A stretch of DNA of 64,000 bases from Magnetospirillum sp. SS-4 (GTDB taxonomy: Bacteria > Pseudomonadota > Alphaproteobacteria > Rhodospirillales > Magnetospirillaceae). The position numbers and the translations under genes are program-made. Shown piece after piece: positions 10,628 to 19,637 of this stretch (the first letter of the stretch is position 1; each line of letters begins with the position of its first letter). The notes beneath the pieces are model-generated. The model searched no databases. It had not been told where the DNA came from and saw only the letters and a list, made by a program, of their open reading frames with translations. The stretch is from the NCBI RefSeq assembly GCF_902729425.1, contig NZ_CACVCH010000042.1:43867-107866 (forward strand), in the 5' to 3' direction.

Positions 10628-13335
10628 CTCCGTTCCTGCCGGGCCTGGTCTTCGCGGCGCCGTGGGCGCTGGGCCTGCTGCCGCTGCTGCCGCTGCTGTG
10701 GCGGCTGCTGCGGGTGACGCCGCCGGCGCCGCGCCGGCTGCGCTTTCCCGCCATCCGCCTGCTGCTGGGGCTAAGCGGGCGCGAACAGCAGGCCGAGGCG
10801 ACGCCCCCCTGGCTGCTGGCCTTGCGTCTGGCCCTGGCCGCCTGCCTGATTCTGGCGGCGGCGGGGCCGGTCGTCAATTCCACTCCCGTCGCCGGCCATG
10901 CCGACGGGGCCATGCTGGTGGTGGTCGACGACGGCTGGGCCGCCGCCCGCGACTGGCCGGAGCGCATCGCCGCCCTGGACATCCTGCTGACCGAGGCCCA
11001 GCGCGCCGCCCGGCCGGTGCTGCTGCTGACCACCGCCCCCCCTTCCGATGGTTCTCCCGTGGCCGTGTCGCGGCTGGGCCCGTCCGCCGGACTCCGCTCC
11101 GTCCTGGCCGGATTGAGCCCCAGGCCGTGGGCCGTCGACCGCAAGGCCGCGGCGGCGGCGCTGGCGCGGCTGTCCGGAGAGCGGGTGGGGCGGACGGTGT
11201 GGCTGAGCGACGGCCTGCACGACGAGGGGGCCGCCGAACTGGCGCGGACCCTGCAAGGCCTGGGCGGCGGGCTGGAACTGATGACCGGCCGGACCGGCCG
11301 CCAGTTGTTGCCGCCGGCGGAGGATTCGCCCTCCGAGCGGCTGGCGGTCCAGGTCCGGCGTCTGATCGCCGCCTTGCCGGAAACCCTGGCGGTGCGTGGG
11401 CTGGATGCCTCGGGAACCGTGCTGGTCCGCGAGGAGGTCACCCTGGAGGCCGGCGCGGCCGAGGCGACGGTGGTCCTCGCCCTGCCCTCCGACCTGCGCA
11501 ACCGGCTGGTCCGCCTGGATATCGAGGGCGAACGCTCGGCCGCCGCCGTGGTTCTGCTGGACGAACGCTGGCGCCGCCGCGCGGTGGGGCTGGCCGATGG
11601 CGGCCGAAGCGCCGCCGCCGCCCTGCTCGATCCGCTGCATTACGTGGAGCGGGCGCTGGCCCCCCATGCCGATCTGCGGCGGGGGGACCTGGACGGGTTG
11701 CTGGCCGAGGATGGCCCCGAAGTGCTGATCCTCGCCGACCGGCCGCTGCCGCCCGGCCCCCTGGCCGAGCGTCTGGCCGCCGGCATCCATCAGGGCCGGG
11801 TGCTGATCCGCTTTGCCGGGCCGCTGCTGGCCGAGGCCGCCGCCGGACGGGACGGCGCCGGCGACGCGCTGTTGCCGGTTCCCCTGCGCGGCGGCGGCCG
11901 CGCCCTGGGCGGCGCCATGTCGTGGACCGCTCCGATGGCGCTGGCACCGTTTCCCGATCACGGTCCGCTGTCCGGTCTTGCCATACCCGCCGACGTGGCG
12001 GTGCGTTCGCAATTGCTGGCCGAGCCCGGCCTCGACCTCGCCGCCCACAGCTGGGCGACGCTGAGCGACGGCACGCCGCTGATCACCGCCCGGCGTCACG
12101 GCAAGGGCTGGATCGTTCTGGTTCACACCACCGGCAACGCCGAATGGAGCAATCTGGCGCTGTCCGGGCTGTTCGTCGACATGCTGCGGCGGCTGGCGGG
12201 TCTGGCCCGGGGCGGGCGGGGCGGGGCCGCCGCCGGGCCGCTGGCGCCGCTGGAGGTTCTGGACGGTTTTGGCCAGGCGCACCCGGCCGCCGGCGGGATC
12301 GCCGCCCTGACGGTGGCCGAATCTCCCCGGCCGGGCCCTCGTCATCCCCCCGGCCTTTACGGAACCGGCGAGGCGAGGCTTGCCTTCAACCTGGGGCCGG
12401 CGCTGGCGCCGCCCCGGCCGCTGGACCCGCCGCCCGGCGCCATCCTCTCCGGACTGGAGGGGCGGCGGGCCGGGCTCGACCTCGGACCGGGACTGCTGGC
12501 GGCGGCGCTGCTGCTGGCCGTGGCCGACGCCCTGGCCAGCCTGTGGCTGCGTGGCGCGCTGTTCCGGCGGGCGGGAACGGTGGCGGCGTTGCTGCTGGCG
12601 CTGCCGGTCTCCCCCGCCGGGGCCGGCGCGGCGGACAGCTTCGCCCTGGACGCCGGGTTGTCCACCCGGCTGGCCTGCATCCGCACCGGCCAGCCGGCGC
12701 TGGACCGCGATTGCCTCGCCGGGCTGAGGGGGCTGTCGGCCGCCGTCGGCCGCCGCTCCACCGCCCAACTGGCCGAGCCGGTGACGGTGGATGCCGAGCG
12801 CGATCCGGTCGTGTTCTTTCCTCTGCTGTACTGGCGGGTCGGGCCGCTTCAGCCGCCCCTTCCGGCCGCCGCCGTCGAGCGGCTCAACGCCTACATGGCG
12901 CGGGGTGGCCTGATCGTCGTGGATGCCGGTGACGACAACGACGACGCCGGCCGTGCCCGCCTGCGCGAACTGACGCGCGGGCTGGTGCTGCCGCCGCTGG
13001 AGCCGCTGGCCGCCGATCATGTGCTGAACCGCTCGTTCTATCTGCTGAAGGAAAGTCCCGGCCGCTGGGACGCGCCGCCGCCGTGGGTCGAACGTCCCAA
13101 CGGCGGCGGCGGCAACGACGACGTCTCGCCGGTCGTCGTCGGCAACGCCGACTGGGTGGGGGCCTGGGCGGTGGACGAGTATGGCCGGCCGCTTCACGCG
13201 GTGGTGCCGGGCGGCGAGCGCCAGCGCGAGATCAGCCTGCGTTTCGGCGTCAATCTGGTGATGTACGCCCTGACCGGCAATTACAAGGCCGATCAGGTCC
13301 ACCTTCCCGCCATCCTGGAACGGGTGGGCCGATGA
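10624..13335 (+). CDS. BatA-domain / DUF4159 membrane protein
   Basis: A 903-residue inner-membrane protein. The N-terminus has the BatA (aerotolerance regulator N-terminal) arrangement: a first membrane segment at about 5-27, the RLRFPAIRLL motif and a second segment at about 59-80. A large extracytoplasmic region follows, then two more hydrophobic segments at about 623-668. The last 230 residues match DUF4159 (FFPLLYWRVG, GGLIVVDAGD, HVLNRSFYLL, SVVVGNADW-like and FGVNLVMYALTGNYKADQVH). Such proteins occur in operons with DUF58 proteins and a membrane partner, as here. The function is unknown. Translation is coupled to the upstream gene, and the downstream gene follows after 10 bases. Confidence 0.82.
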   Translation: MTPFLPGLVFAAPWALGLLPLLPLLWRLLRVTPPAPRRLRFPAIRLLLGLSGREQQAEATPPWLLALRLALAACLILAAAGPVVNSTPVAGHADGAMLVVVDDGWAAARDWPERIAALDILLTEAQRAARPVLLLTTAPPSDGSPVAVSRLGPSAGLRSVLAGLSPRPWAVDRKAAAAALARLSGERVGRTVWLSDGLHDEGAAELARTLQGLGGGLELMTGRTGRQLLPPAEDSPSERLAVQVRRLIAALPETLAVRGLDASGTVLVREEVTLEAGAAEATVVLALPSDLRNRLVRLDIEGERSAAAVVLLDERWRRRAVGLADGGRSAAAALLDPLHYVERALAPHADLRRGDLDGLLAEDGPEVLILADRPLPPGPLAERLAAGIHQGRVLIRFAGPLLAEAAAGRDGAGDALLPVPLRGGGRALGGAMSWTAPMALAPFPDHGPLSGLAIPADVAVRSQLLAEPGLDLAAHSWATLSDGTPLITARRHGKGWIVLVHTTGNAEWSNLALSGLFVDMLRRLAGLARGGRGGAAAGPLAPLEVLDGFGQAHPAAGGIAALTVAESPRPGPRHPPGLYGTGEARLAFNLGPALAPPRPLDPPPGAILSGLEGRRAGLDLGPGLLAAALLLAVADALASLWLRGALFRRAGTVAALLLALPVSPAGAGAADSFALDAGLSTRLACIRTGQPALDRDCLAGLRGLSAAVGRRSTAQLAEPVTVDAERDPVVFFPLLYWRVGPLQPPLPAAAVERLNAYMARGGLIVVDAGDDNDDAGRARLRELTRGLVLPPLEPLAADHVLNRSFYLLKESPGRWDAPPPWVERPNGGGGNDDVSPVVVGNADWVGAWAVDEYGRPLHAVVPGGERQREISLRFGVNLVMYALTGNYKADQVHLPAILERVGR

Positions 13336-13345
13336 CGAGCGATCC

Positions 13346-15403
13346 ATGAACCAGACGATCAGTTTGGCGCCGCTGGTTTCCTGGCCATGGCTGGCGGCCC
13401 TGGCCGTCGCCGCGACGCTGGTGGCCGGCCTGGGGCTCGCCCTCGGCGCGCGGGGCGGCGGCTGGCGGGCGCTGGTGCTGGGGGTTTTGGTGCTGGCGTT
13501 GGCCAATCCCCGGCTGGTGAGCGAGCGGCGGACCCCGTTGCCCGACACCGCCCTGGTGGTGGTGGACCAGACCCTGTCGCAGGAGGTCGACGGGCGCGCC
13601 GGACAGGCCGAGACCGCCCTGGCGGAGGTTCAGGAACGCCTGGGCCGGCTGGCCGGCCTGGACGTGCGGGTGGAGAGGGTCTCCGGCACGCCGGGGCAGG
13701 ACGAGGGAACCCGACTGTTCGCCGCCGTCGACCGGGCCCTGGCGGAGGTGCCGCGCCGCCGGCTGGCCGGAGTGGTGATGATCACCGACGGCCGCGTTCA
13801 CGACGTCCCCGCCGACCGGGGCCGCTCGCTCGACGCTCCGGTGCATGTGCTGCTCACCGGACGCCCCGGCGAGCGCGACCGGCGGCTGGTGCCCGGCAAG
13901 AGTCCCGGTTTCGGACTGGTGGGGCGCGACGCCGCCTTGTCGTTCCGGGTGGAGGATCAGGGAGGAGAGGGCGACGCCACCGTGACGGTGCGGCTGGACG
14001 GCCAGCCGCACGCCACCATCAGCGTGCCGCTCAACCGCGACGCCACCATCGAGATTCCCATCCGCCACGCCGGCCAGAACGTGGTGGAACTGGAGGTTGA
14101 GCCCGGCCCCGGCGAGATGTCGCCGGCCAACAACGCCGCCGCCCTGGTACTGTCGGGAGTGCGCGACCGCCTGAAGGTGCTGCTGGTCTCGGGCGAGCCC
14201 CATGCCGGCGGGCGCGCCTGGCGCAATCTGCTGAAGGCCGATCCGGCGGTCGATCTGGTTCATTTCACCATTTTGCGTCCGCCGGAAAAGGACGACCGCA
14301 CCCCCATCCACGAATTGTCGCTGATCGCCTTTCCGGTTCGGGAGCTGTTCGAGGAGAAGTTGTACGACTTCGATCTGGTGATCTTCGACCGCTACCGCCG
14401 CCGGGGCGTGCTGTCGGCCGGCTATTACCGGAATCTGGCCGAATATGTCCGCCGGGGCGGAGCCTTGCTGGCGGCGGTGGGGCCGGAATTCGCCGAGGCC
14501 GGCGGCATGGGCGAGTCCGCCCTGACCGAGGTGCTGCCGGCACGGCCCGCCGGCACCTTGACCGAGCACCCGTTCCCGCCGCGCCTGACCGAGGCCGGGC
14601 GGCGACACCCCGTCACCTCGGGCCTGGCCGGATCGCGCCCGGGCGACGCTCCCTGGGGGCGCTGGATGCGTCAGGTCGACACCGCGCCGCCCCGCGGCCT
14701 GTCCGTCATGACCGGCGCCGGCGACCGGCCGCTGGTGGTGCTGGACCGGGTCGGCGACGGCCGTGTCGCCATGGTGCTGTCCGACAGCATCTGGCTGTGG
14801 GCCAAGGGGTGGGACGGCGGCGGTCCCCATGACGAACTGCTGAGGCGTCTCGCCCACTGGCTGATGAAGGAACCGGACCTGGAGGAACGTTCGCTGCGGG
14901 CCGAGGTCGCCGCCGGCTCGCTGAGCGTCATCCGCCGCTCGCTCGATTCCGGCGACGCCGAGGTGACCGTCACCGGACCCGATGGCGTTGGCCGGCCCCT
15001 GACCCTGCACGACCGCGGCGACGGCAGCGCCGCCGGCGCCATGCCGGTTTCGCGATCCGGATTGTGGCGGGTGGAGGACGACGGCGGCCTTGCCGCCATC
15101 GCCGCCGCCGGTCCGGCCTCTCCGGTCGAAATGGCGGAGCTGACCGCCGATTCCGGGGCACTGGCTCCGGTGGCCGAGGCCAGCCGGGGCGGCCTGGCCT
15201 GGCTGTCGCAAGGCGGGGTGCCCGGGTTCCGCCGGATCTCCGCCGGGGGCGCGGCCGCCGGACGCGGCTGGATGGGGCTGGTGGACAAGGGCGATTACCA
15301 GGTCGACGGCGTGCGCGACATTCCGCTGCTGCCGGCCTGGGCCCTGCTGCTGCTGGGACTGGGCGGCCTGCTGGCGGCATGGCGTCGCGAGGGCCGGGAA
15401 TGA
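13346..15403 (+). CDS. Conserved membrane protein with glutamine-amidotransferase-like fold
   Basis: A 685-residue protein, third gene of the DUF58/DUF4159 operon. Two hydrophobic helices occupy about 13-55 and one more lies near the C-terminus (PLLPAWALLLLGLGGLLAAW). Between them is a soluble region with a vWA-like opening (TALVVVDQTLS), then an Ig-like stretch (SPANNAAALVLSG) and a Rossmann-like class I amidotransferase-type domain (LKVLLVSGEPH, DFDLVIFDRYRRRG, YVRRGGALLAAVGPEF). This fold is usual for the partner of DUF4159 proteins and normally lacks amidotransferase catalysis. The role is unknown, and envelope localisation is inferred from the helices. Confidence 0.72.
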   Translation: MNQTISLAPLVSWPWLAALAVAATLVAGLGLALGARGGGWRALVLGVLVLALANPRLVSERRTPLPDTALVVVDQTLSQEVDGRAGQAETALAEVQERLGRLAGLDVRVERVSGTPGQDEGTRLFAAVDRALAEVPRRRLAGVVMITDGRVHDVPADRGRSLDAPVHVLLTGRPGERDRRLVPGKSPGFGLVGRDAALSFRVEDQGGEGDATVTVRLDGQPHATISVPLNRDATIEIPIRHAGQNVVELEVEPGPGEMSPANNAAALVLSGVRDRLKVLLVSGEPHAGGRAWRNLLKADPAVDLVHFTILRPPEKDDRTPIHELSLIAFPVRELFEEKLYDFDLVIFDRYRRRGVLSAGYYRNLAEYVRRGGALLAAVGPEFAEAGGMGESALTEVLPARPAGTLTEHPFPPRLTEAGRRHPVTSGLAGSRPGDAPWGRWMRQVDTAPPRGLSVMTGAGDRPLVVLDRVGDGRVAMVLSDSIWLWAKGWDGGGPHDELLRRLAHWLMKEPDLEERSLRAEVAAGSLSVIRRSLDSGDAEVTVTGPDGVGRPLTLHDRGDGSAAGAMPVSRSGLWRVEDDGGLAAIAAAGPASPVEMAELTADSGALAPVAEASRGGLAWLSQGGVPGFRRISAGGAAAGRGWMGLVDKGDYQVDGVRDIPLLPAWALLLLGLGGLLAAWRREGRE

Positions 15404-15543
15404 TTTTTCCTCGTCATTGGACGATTCGATTTGGAATATCGGATTTGCTGATGTAAGGAGTTCTTACCTATAGGTTAAGACCGGCCGTCTGGATACACTG
15501 GCCGCGTCTAGGGGATGTCAACAGGTCGGGGGGACCAAGGGCA

Positions 15544-16737
15544 GTGGCGGACGAGCGATCGATCCCAAAGCCAGGCAAGCGCATCAAGGCTCTTCGCCGC
15601 GCCATTTCATGGGTCATTCCCGAATGGCAGGTCTTCATCCGCCACCCCGACGGCACGGCGGAGCAGTTCACCTTCACCCGCAAGCGCCAACTGGCCATCA
15701 TCGGCGGCATGTGCGTCATCGCCATCTGGGCCGGCACGGTCTCGACCCTGCTGACCCGCCAGCCCGACGAAATCGCCGTCAAGGAACGCCATCTCGAAGA
15801 AATGATGGCCGCCACCCGCGCCGCCCAGCATCGGCTGGTCTCGTCGCAGAAGCTGGTGGCGGACATCGCCCGCGAGGTTGATCAGGTCCATTCCAACATC
15901 CTGGTCCTGGCCGAATCCAACGCCGCCCTGGCCAAGGACCATCCGGTCGGCAAGGTGGCGGCGGCTCCGGTCCGCTCCCGCGCCGGGGTGGAGGTGGGCT
16001 GGAACGAGGACGGCCTGCCGGCCAGCGACGAGGCTCGCGCCGTGCGCGATCAGGTGCGCCGGCTGGAAGGGTCGCTGGAACGGCTGCGCCAGGCCTACGC
16101 CCAGGCGCTGCACAACACCAATGCCGCGGCGTCGTCGCGGATTTTCGACGCCGAGCGGCTGCTGACCCGTCTGGGCATCGATACCCGCCAGTTGTTCGAC
16201 CGTCCCCAGCGGGAAGGCGGTCGTGGCGGCCCCTTCATTCCGCTGCCGGTGACGGCGACCGATTCCGGCCTGAACGGCCTGCTGGACCGTCTCGACCGCC
16301 TCAGCGGCGTCAAGGCGGCGTTGCGCTCGGTGCCGCTGGGCGACCCGTTGCCCTCGGACCACTACGTCTCGTCCAATTTCGGCAATCGCGCCGACCCCCT
16401 CAACCGCCGCACCGGCATTCACGAAGGCATCGACCTGGTGGCGCCGCACGGCAGCCCGATCTACGCCACCGGCGAGGGCGTGGTGGAATTCGCCGGCCCC
16501 TGGGACCGTTATGGCCTGGCCATCGAGATCAATCACGGCAACGGCATCGCCACCCGTTATGCCCACCTGTCGCGCATCAAGGTCAAGGAAGGCCAGAAGG
16601 TGTCGCGTTCCACGGTGATCGGCCTGCTGGGCAATACCGGACGTTCCACCGGTCCTCACCTTCATTACGAGGTCCGCCTGTCGGACAGCCCCAAGAATCC
16701 CCTCAAGTTCATCGAGGCAGGTAGAAATGCTCCCTAA
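15544..16737 (+). CDS. Membrane-anchored M23 family peptidase (LytM domain)
   Basis: A 397-residue protein beginning with GTG at 15544. An N-terminal cytoplasmic segment rich in basic residues is followed by one membrane helix (about 48-70), then a coiled-coil region (about 80-190). The C-terminal LytM domain has Zn ligands in HEGID and in GPHLHYEV, with the typical GVVEFAGPWDRYG and RYAHLSRIKVKEGQKV strands. These enzymes cut peptide cross-links in the periplasm. Its end overlaps the bactofilin gene by 11 bases. The M23-bactofilin pairing is widespread and suggests that the cytoskeletal scaffold positions the hydrolase for cell-shape control. The catalytic motifs look intact. Confidence 0.88.
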   Translation: MADERSIPKPGKRIKALRRAISWVIPEWQVFIRHPDGTAEQFTFTRKRQLAIIGGMCVIAIWAGTVSTLLTRQPDEIAVKERHLEEMMAATRAAQHRLVSSQKLVADIAREVDQVHSNILVLAESNAALAKDHPVGKVAAAPVRSRAGVEVGWNEDGLPASDEARAVRDQVRRLEGSLERLRQAYAQALHNTNAAASSRIFDAERLLTRLGIDTRQLFDRPQREGGRGGPFIPLPVTATDSGLNGLLDRLDRLSGVKAALRSVPLGDPLPSDHYVSSNFGNRADPLNRRTGIHEGIDLVAPHGSPIYATGEGVVEFAGPWDRYGLAIEINHGNGIATRYAHLSRIKVKEGQKVSRSTVIGLLGNTGRSTGPHLHYEVRLSDSPKNPLKFIEAGRNAP

Positions 16738-17230
16738 GCTCGGCAAGGCCTTCGGCGCGGTGTCCTCCGCCGCCCATTCCGTCTCCCGCTCCTCCCAGGG
16801 GCTGCCGTTGTCGGTGATCGGCCCCGACGTCCGGATCGTCGGCAACATCATCACCCAGGGCGAGATGCAGATCGATGGGCAGGTCGAGGGCGACATCTCC
16901 TGCCATCGCCTGCTGGTGGGCGAGGGGGGGCGGATCACCGGCGAGGTCTCCGCCGAGACCGTGCAGGTCCATGGCGAGCTCAACGGCAAGATCAACGCCT
17001 CCACCGTGCTGATCACCAAGTCGGGCCGGGTCACCGGCGATGTCACCCAGGACAGCCTGGAGATCGAGGCCGGCGCTTCCATGGAAGGCCGCCTGATCCG
17101 GCGTGGCAGCGTCAAGGCGCTGGAACAGCAGGCCGCCGCCGGCAAGGGCAACGGCAGCGCCGAGCCGGCCCAGATCGCGCCGCCCAAGGCCCCCGACCTG
17201 CAACAGGACGCCGCCGCCGGCAACGCCTGA
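16727..17230 (+). CDS. Bactofilin family cytoskeletal protein
   Basis: A 167-residue protein with the bactofilin core at about 30-130: repeating short beta strands such as LSVIGPDVRIVGNI, QIDGQVEGDISC, LLVGEGGRITGEV and KINASTVLITKSGRVTGDV, flanked by disordered Ala/Pro-rich tails. Bactofilins self-assemble without nucleotide into filaments on the inner membrane. The start overlaps the end of the M23 peptidase gene, so the two are co-translated. A direct role in organising that peptidase is inferred from this arrangement and from other bacteria. Confidence 0.92.
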   Translation: MLPKLGKAFGAVSSAAHSVSRSSQGLPLSVIGPDVRIVGNIITQGEMQIDGQVEGDISCHRLLVGEGGRITGEVSAETVQVHGELNGKINASTVLITKSGRVTGDVTQDSLEIEAGASMEGRLIRRGSVKALEQQAAAGKGNGSAEPAQIAPPKAPDLQQDAAAGNA

Positions 17231-17250
17231 TTTCCGGCACCCGGCCCCGG

Positions 17251-17287
17251 GGCGGCGTCAGCCGCCGGTGATAGGAAAGGCCTATCA
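17251..17287. promoter_or_regulatory. Two adjacent inverted repeats upstream of htpX
   Basis: GGCGGC-GTCA-GCCGCC (17251-17266) is a short hairpin just after the bactofilin stop. TGATAGG-AAAGG-CCTATCA (17269-17287) is a perfect 7-5-7 dyad. The second could be an operator in the htpX promoter region. No convincing sigma70 or heat-shock promoter could be assigned. Confidence 0.4.
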
Positions 17288-17382
17288 GGGTAACAATTTC
17301 CCCCGACTTGACCCCACCTGCGATCCACCTCAAGTTTTATACGGGATCAACGGTTTGGCAGCGTCCCTGTCGGAGAACACCA

Positions 17383-18291
17383 ATGAACTACGCTCGCACG
17401 GCTCTTCTTCTCGCCGCCATGACGGGCCTGTTCGTCGCGATCGGCTGGATGGTCGGCGGACAGAGCGGCATGGTGGTCTCGTTCCTGCTGGCCCTGGCCA
17501 TGAACGCCTTCGCCTACTGGAATTCGGACCGCATGGTGCTGTCCATGTACGGCGCCCGCCAGGTGGATTCCAATTCCGCCCCCGGCCTTCACGCCATGGT
17601 GGCGCGCCTGGCCGGGCGCGCCGGCCTGCCCATGCCCAAGGTCTTCATCATCGATTCGCCGCAGCCCAACGCCTTCGCCACCGGCCGCGACCCCGAGCAC
17701 GCCTCGGTGGCGGCCACCACCGGGCTTTTGAACCTGCTGTCGCCGGAGGAGGTCGAGGGCGTCATGGCCCATGAACTGGCCCATGTGAAGAACCGCGATA
17801 CCCTGATCATGACCATCACCGCCACCATCGCCGGCGCCATCGGCATGATCGCCCAGTTCGGCATGTTCTTTGGCGGCTCGCACCGCAATGACGAAAACGG
17901 CGGCTCGCCGCTGGGCGCGGTCGGCATGCTCCTGGTGGCCATCATAGCCCCCATGGCGGCGATGCTGGTGCAGATGGCGATTTCGCGCGGGCGGGAATAC
18001 GCCGCCGACGCCGAGGGCGCCGCCATCTGCGGCAATCCGCTGTGGCTGGCCTCGGCGCTGGCGCGGCTCGACGCCGGCGTCCACGCCATTCCCAATCACC
18101 GGGCCGAGGCCAATCCGGCCACCGCCCATCTGTTCATCGTCAACCCGCTGGCCGGCGGCGCCGTCGACAGCCTGTTCTCGACCCATCCCAGCATGGCGAA
18201 CCGCATCGACGCGCTGCGCCGGATGACGGCCGCCGCCCCGCCGCCGATGCCGCCGCGCGGTTTCGGCCGCCGTCGCGGGCCGTGGGGCTGA
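17383..18291 (+). CDS. htpX: Zinc metalloprotease HtpX
   Basis: A 302-residue M48 family protease of the inner membrane, which degrades misfolded membrane proteins in the cytosol alongside FtsH. Two N-terminal membrane segments (about 5-45) precede the zinc motif HELAH at 130-134. A second hydrophobic pair at about 140-215 is followed by [13 protein letters not shown], which supplies the third ligand glutamate. A Gly/Arg/Pro tail ends the protein. ATG 17383 has GGAG nearby. The longer in-frame reading from 17308 has no hydrophobic start and is rejected. Paired inverted repeats lie about 100 bases upstream and may be regulatory. Confidence 0.95.
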   Translation: MNYARTALLLAAMTGLFVAIGWMVGGQSGMVVSFLLALAMNAFAYWNSDRMVLSMYGARQVDSNSAPGLHAMVARLAGRAGLPMPKVFIIDSPQPNAFATGRDPEHASVAATTGLLNLLSPEEVEGVMAHELAHVKNRDTLIMTITATIAGAIGMIAQFGMFFGGSHRNDENGGSPLGAVGMLLVAIIAPMAAMLVQMAISRGREYAADAEGAAICGNPLWLASALARLDAGVHAIPNHRAEANPATAHLFIVNPLAGGAVDSLFSTHPSMANRIDALRRMTAAAPPPMPPRGFGRRRGPWG

Positions 18292-18295
18292 ACGG

Positions 18296-19600
18296 ATGAC
18301 CCTTGCCCTCGAACTGGCGGTCATCGGCTTCCTGGTCATCTTGAACGGCTGGTTCGCCATGTCGGAGATGGCGGTGGTGTCGGCACGGCGCGCCCGGCTG
18401 GCGGCGCGGGCCGCCGACGGCAGCCGGGGAGCGGAGGCGGCGCTGGCCCTGGCCGACAATCCGGGGCGGTTCCTGTCCTCGGTCCAGATCGGCATCACCC
18501 TGATCGGCATCCTGGCCGGCGCCTATTCCGGCGCCACCCTGACCAGCCAACTGGCCGCCTGGATCGCCCAGTGGCCGGCCCTGGCGCCGGCGGCCGACAT
18601 TCTCTCCATGGCCGTGGTGGTGGGGGCCATCACCTACGCCTCGCTGATCTTCGGCGAGCTGGTGCCCAAGCACATCGCCCTGGCCAATCCCGAGGGCATC
18701 GCCGCGCTGATCGCGCGGCCCATGACCAGGGTGGCCCGTCTGGCGGCGCCCGCCGTCTGGCTGCTGGAACATTCCAGCCAGGCGATTCTCGCCATCTTGC
18801 GGATACGCAAGTCCGATGATTCGGCGGTGACCGAGGAAGAGGTCCGGGCCATGATCGCCGAAGGCACCGAGACCGGCGTGTTCAACCCCAGGGAACAGGA
18901 ACTTCTGGCCGGCGTCATGCGGTTCGGCGACCGCAAGGTCCGGGCGATCATGACGCCGCGCAGCGAGGTCGAGATGATCGGCCTCGACTGGGATTTCGAA
19001 CGCATCCGCGCGACGCTACGCCAAAGCCGGCATTCGCGCTTTCCGGTCTTTCGCGGCGATTCCGACGACGTCATCGGGCTGGTCCAGGCCAAGACCGTGC
19101 TGCACGCCCTGCTGGACGGTGGGGCGCTGGACGTGGCCGGGCTGGTCGAACCGCTGGAGGTGGTTCACGACAACGGGCCGGCGCTTCGGGTTCTCGACAC
19201 CCTGCGCGGTTCCGCCATCCACATGGCGCTGGTGGTCGACGAATACGGCAGCGTCCAGGGCGTCGTCACCCCCTCGGACATCTTGGGGGCCATCGCCGGG
19301 CGGCTGGAGGACGGCGATGGCGACGAGGGCGAATCGCTGGTGCGGCGCGACGACGGTTCGTTCCTGGTGGACGGCGACATGGCCGCCGATCTGGTGGCCG
19401 AGCGCATCGGCTGCCGCATCATGGACGAGGACGACGCCGATTACGCCACCGTCGCCGGCTTCATCCTGGCCAAGTCGCGCACCATTCCCGCCACCGGCGA
19501 CAGCTTCGTCTGGGGCGGCTGGCGATTCGAGGTGGTTGACATGGACGGCCGCCGCATCGACAAGGTAATGATCGGGCGACAGCCGGAAGAGACCGGCTGA
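18296..19600 (+). CDS. CorC/TlyC-type protein (CNNM transmembrane domain, CBS pair, CorC domain)
   Basis: A 434-residue membrane protein. The DUF21/CNNM domain spans about 1-190 with several helices (ALELAVIGFLVILNGWF, VQIGITLIGILAGAYSG, and others). A tandem CBS pair follows (about 205-335; RAIMTPRSEVEMI and ALVVDEYGSVQGVVTPSDIL), and the C-terminal CorC/HlyC domain (about 345-430; YATVAGFILAKSRTIPATGD) closes it. Family members are linked to magnesium/cobalt efflux or homeostasis. The older 'hemolysin' name is misleading. The start lies 4 bases after the htpX stop, so the two genes probably share a transcript. Confidence 0.9.
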   Translation: MTLALELAVIGFLVILNGWFAMSEMAVVSARRARLAARAADGSRGAEAALALADNPGRFLSSVQIGITLIGILAGAYSGATLTSQLAAWIAQWPALAPAADILSMAVVVGAITYASLIFGELVPKHIALANPEGIAALIARPMTRVARLAAPAVWLLEHSSQAILAILRIRKSDDSAVTEEEVRAMIAEGTETGVFNPREQELLAGVMRFGDRKVRAIMTPRSEVEMIGLDWDFERIRATLRQSRHSRFPVFRGDSDDVIGLVQAKTVLHALLDGGALDVAGLVEPLEVVHDNGPALRVLDTLRGSAIHMALVVDEYGSVQGVVTPSDILGAIAGRLEDGDGDEGESLVRRDDGSFLVDGDMAADLVAERIGCRIMDEDDADYATVAGFILAKSRTIPATGDSFVWGGWRFEVVDMDGRRIDKVMIGRQPEETG

Positions 19601-19637
19601 TCCCCACGCCAGGATCAGAGGACCGCCGCACGGCATC

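Noticed and set aside
10771..13548. 925-codon minus-strand open frame opposite the BatA/DUF4159 gene
   Set aside because: Composition is Gln/Gly/Arg rich without domains, typical of antisense frames in GC-rich coding DNA.
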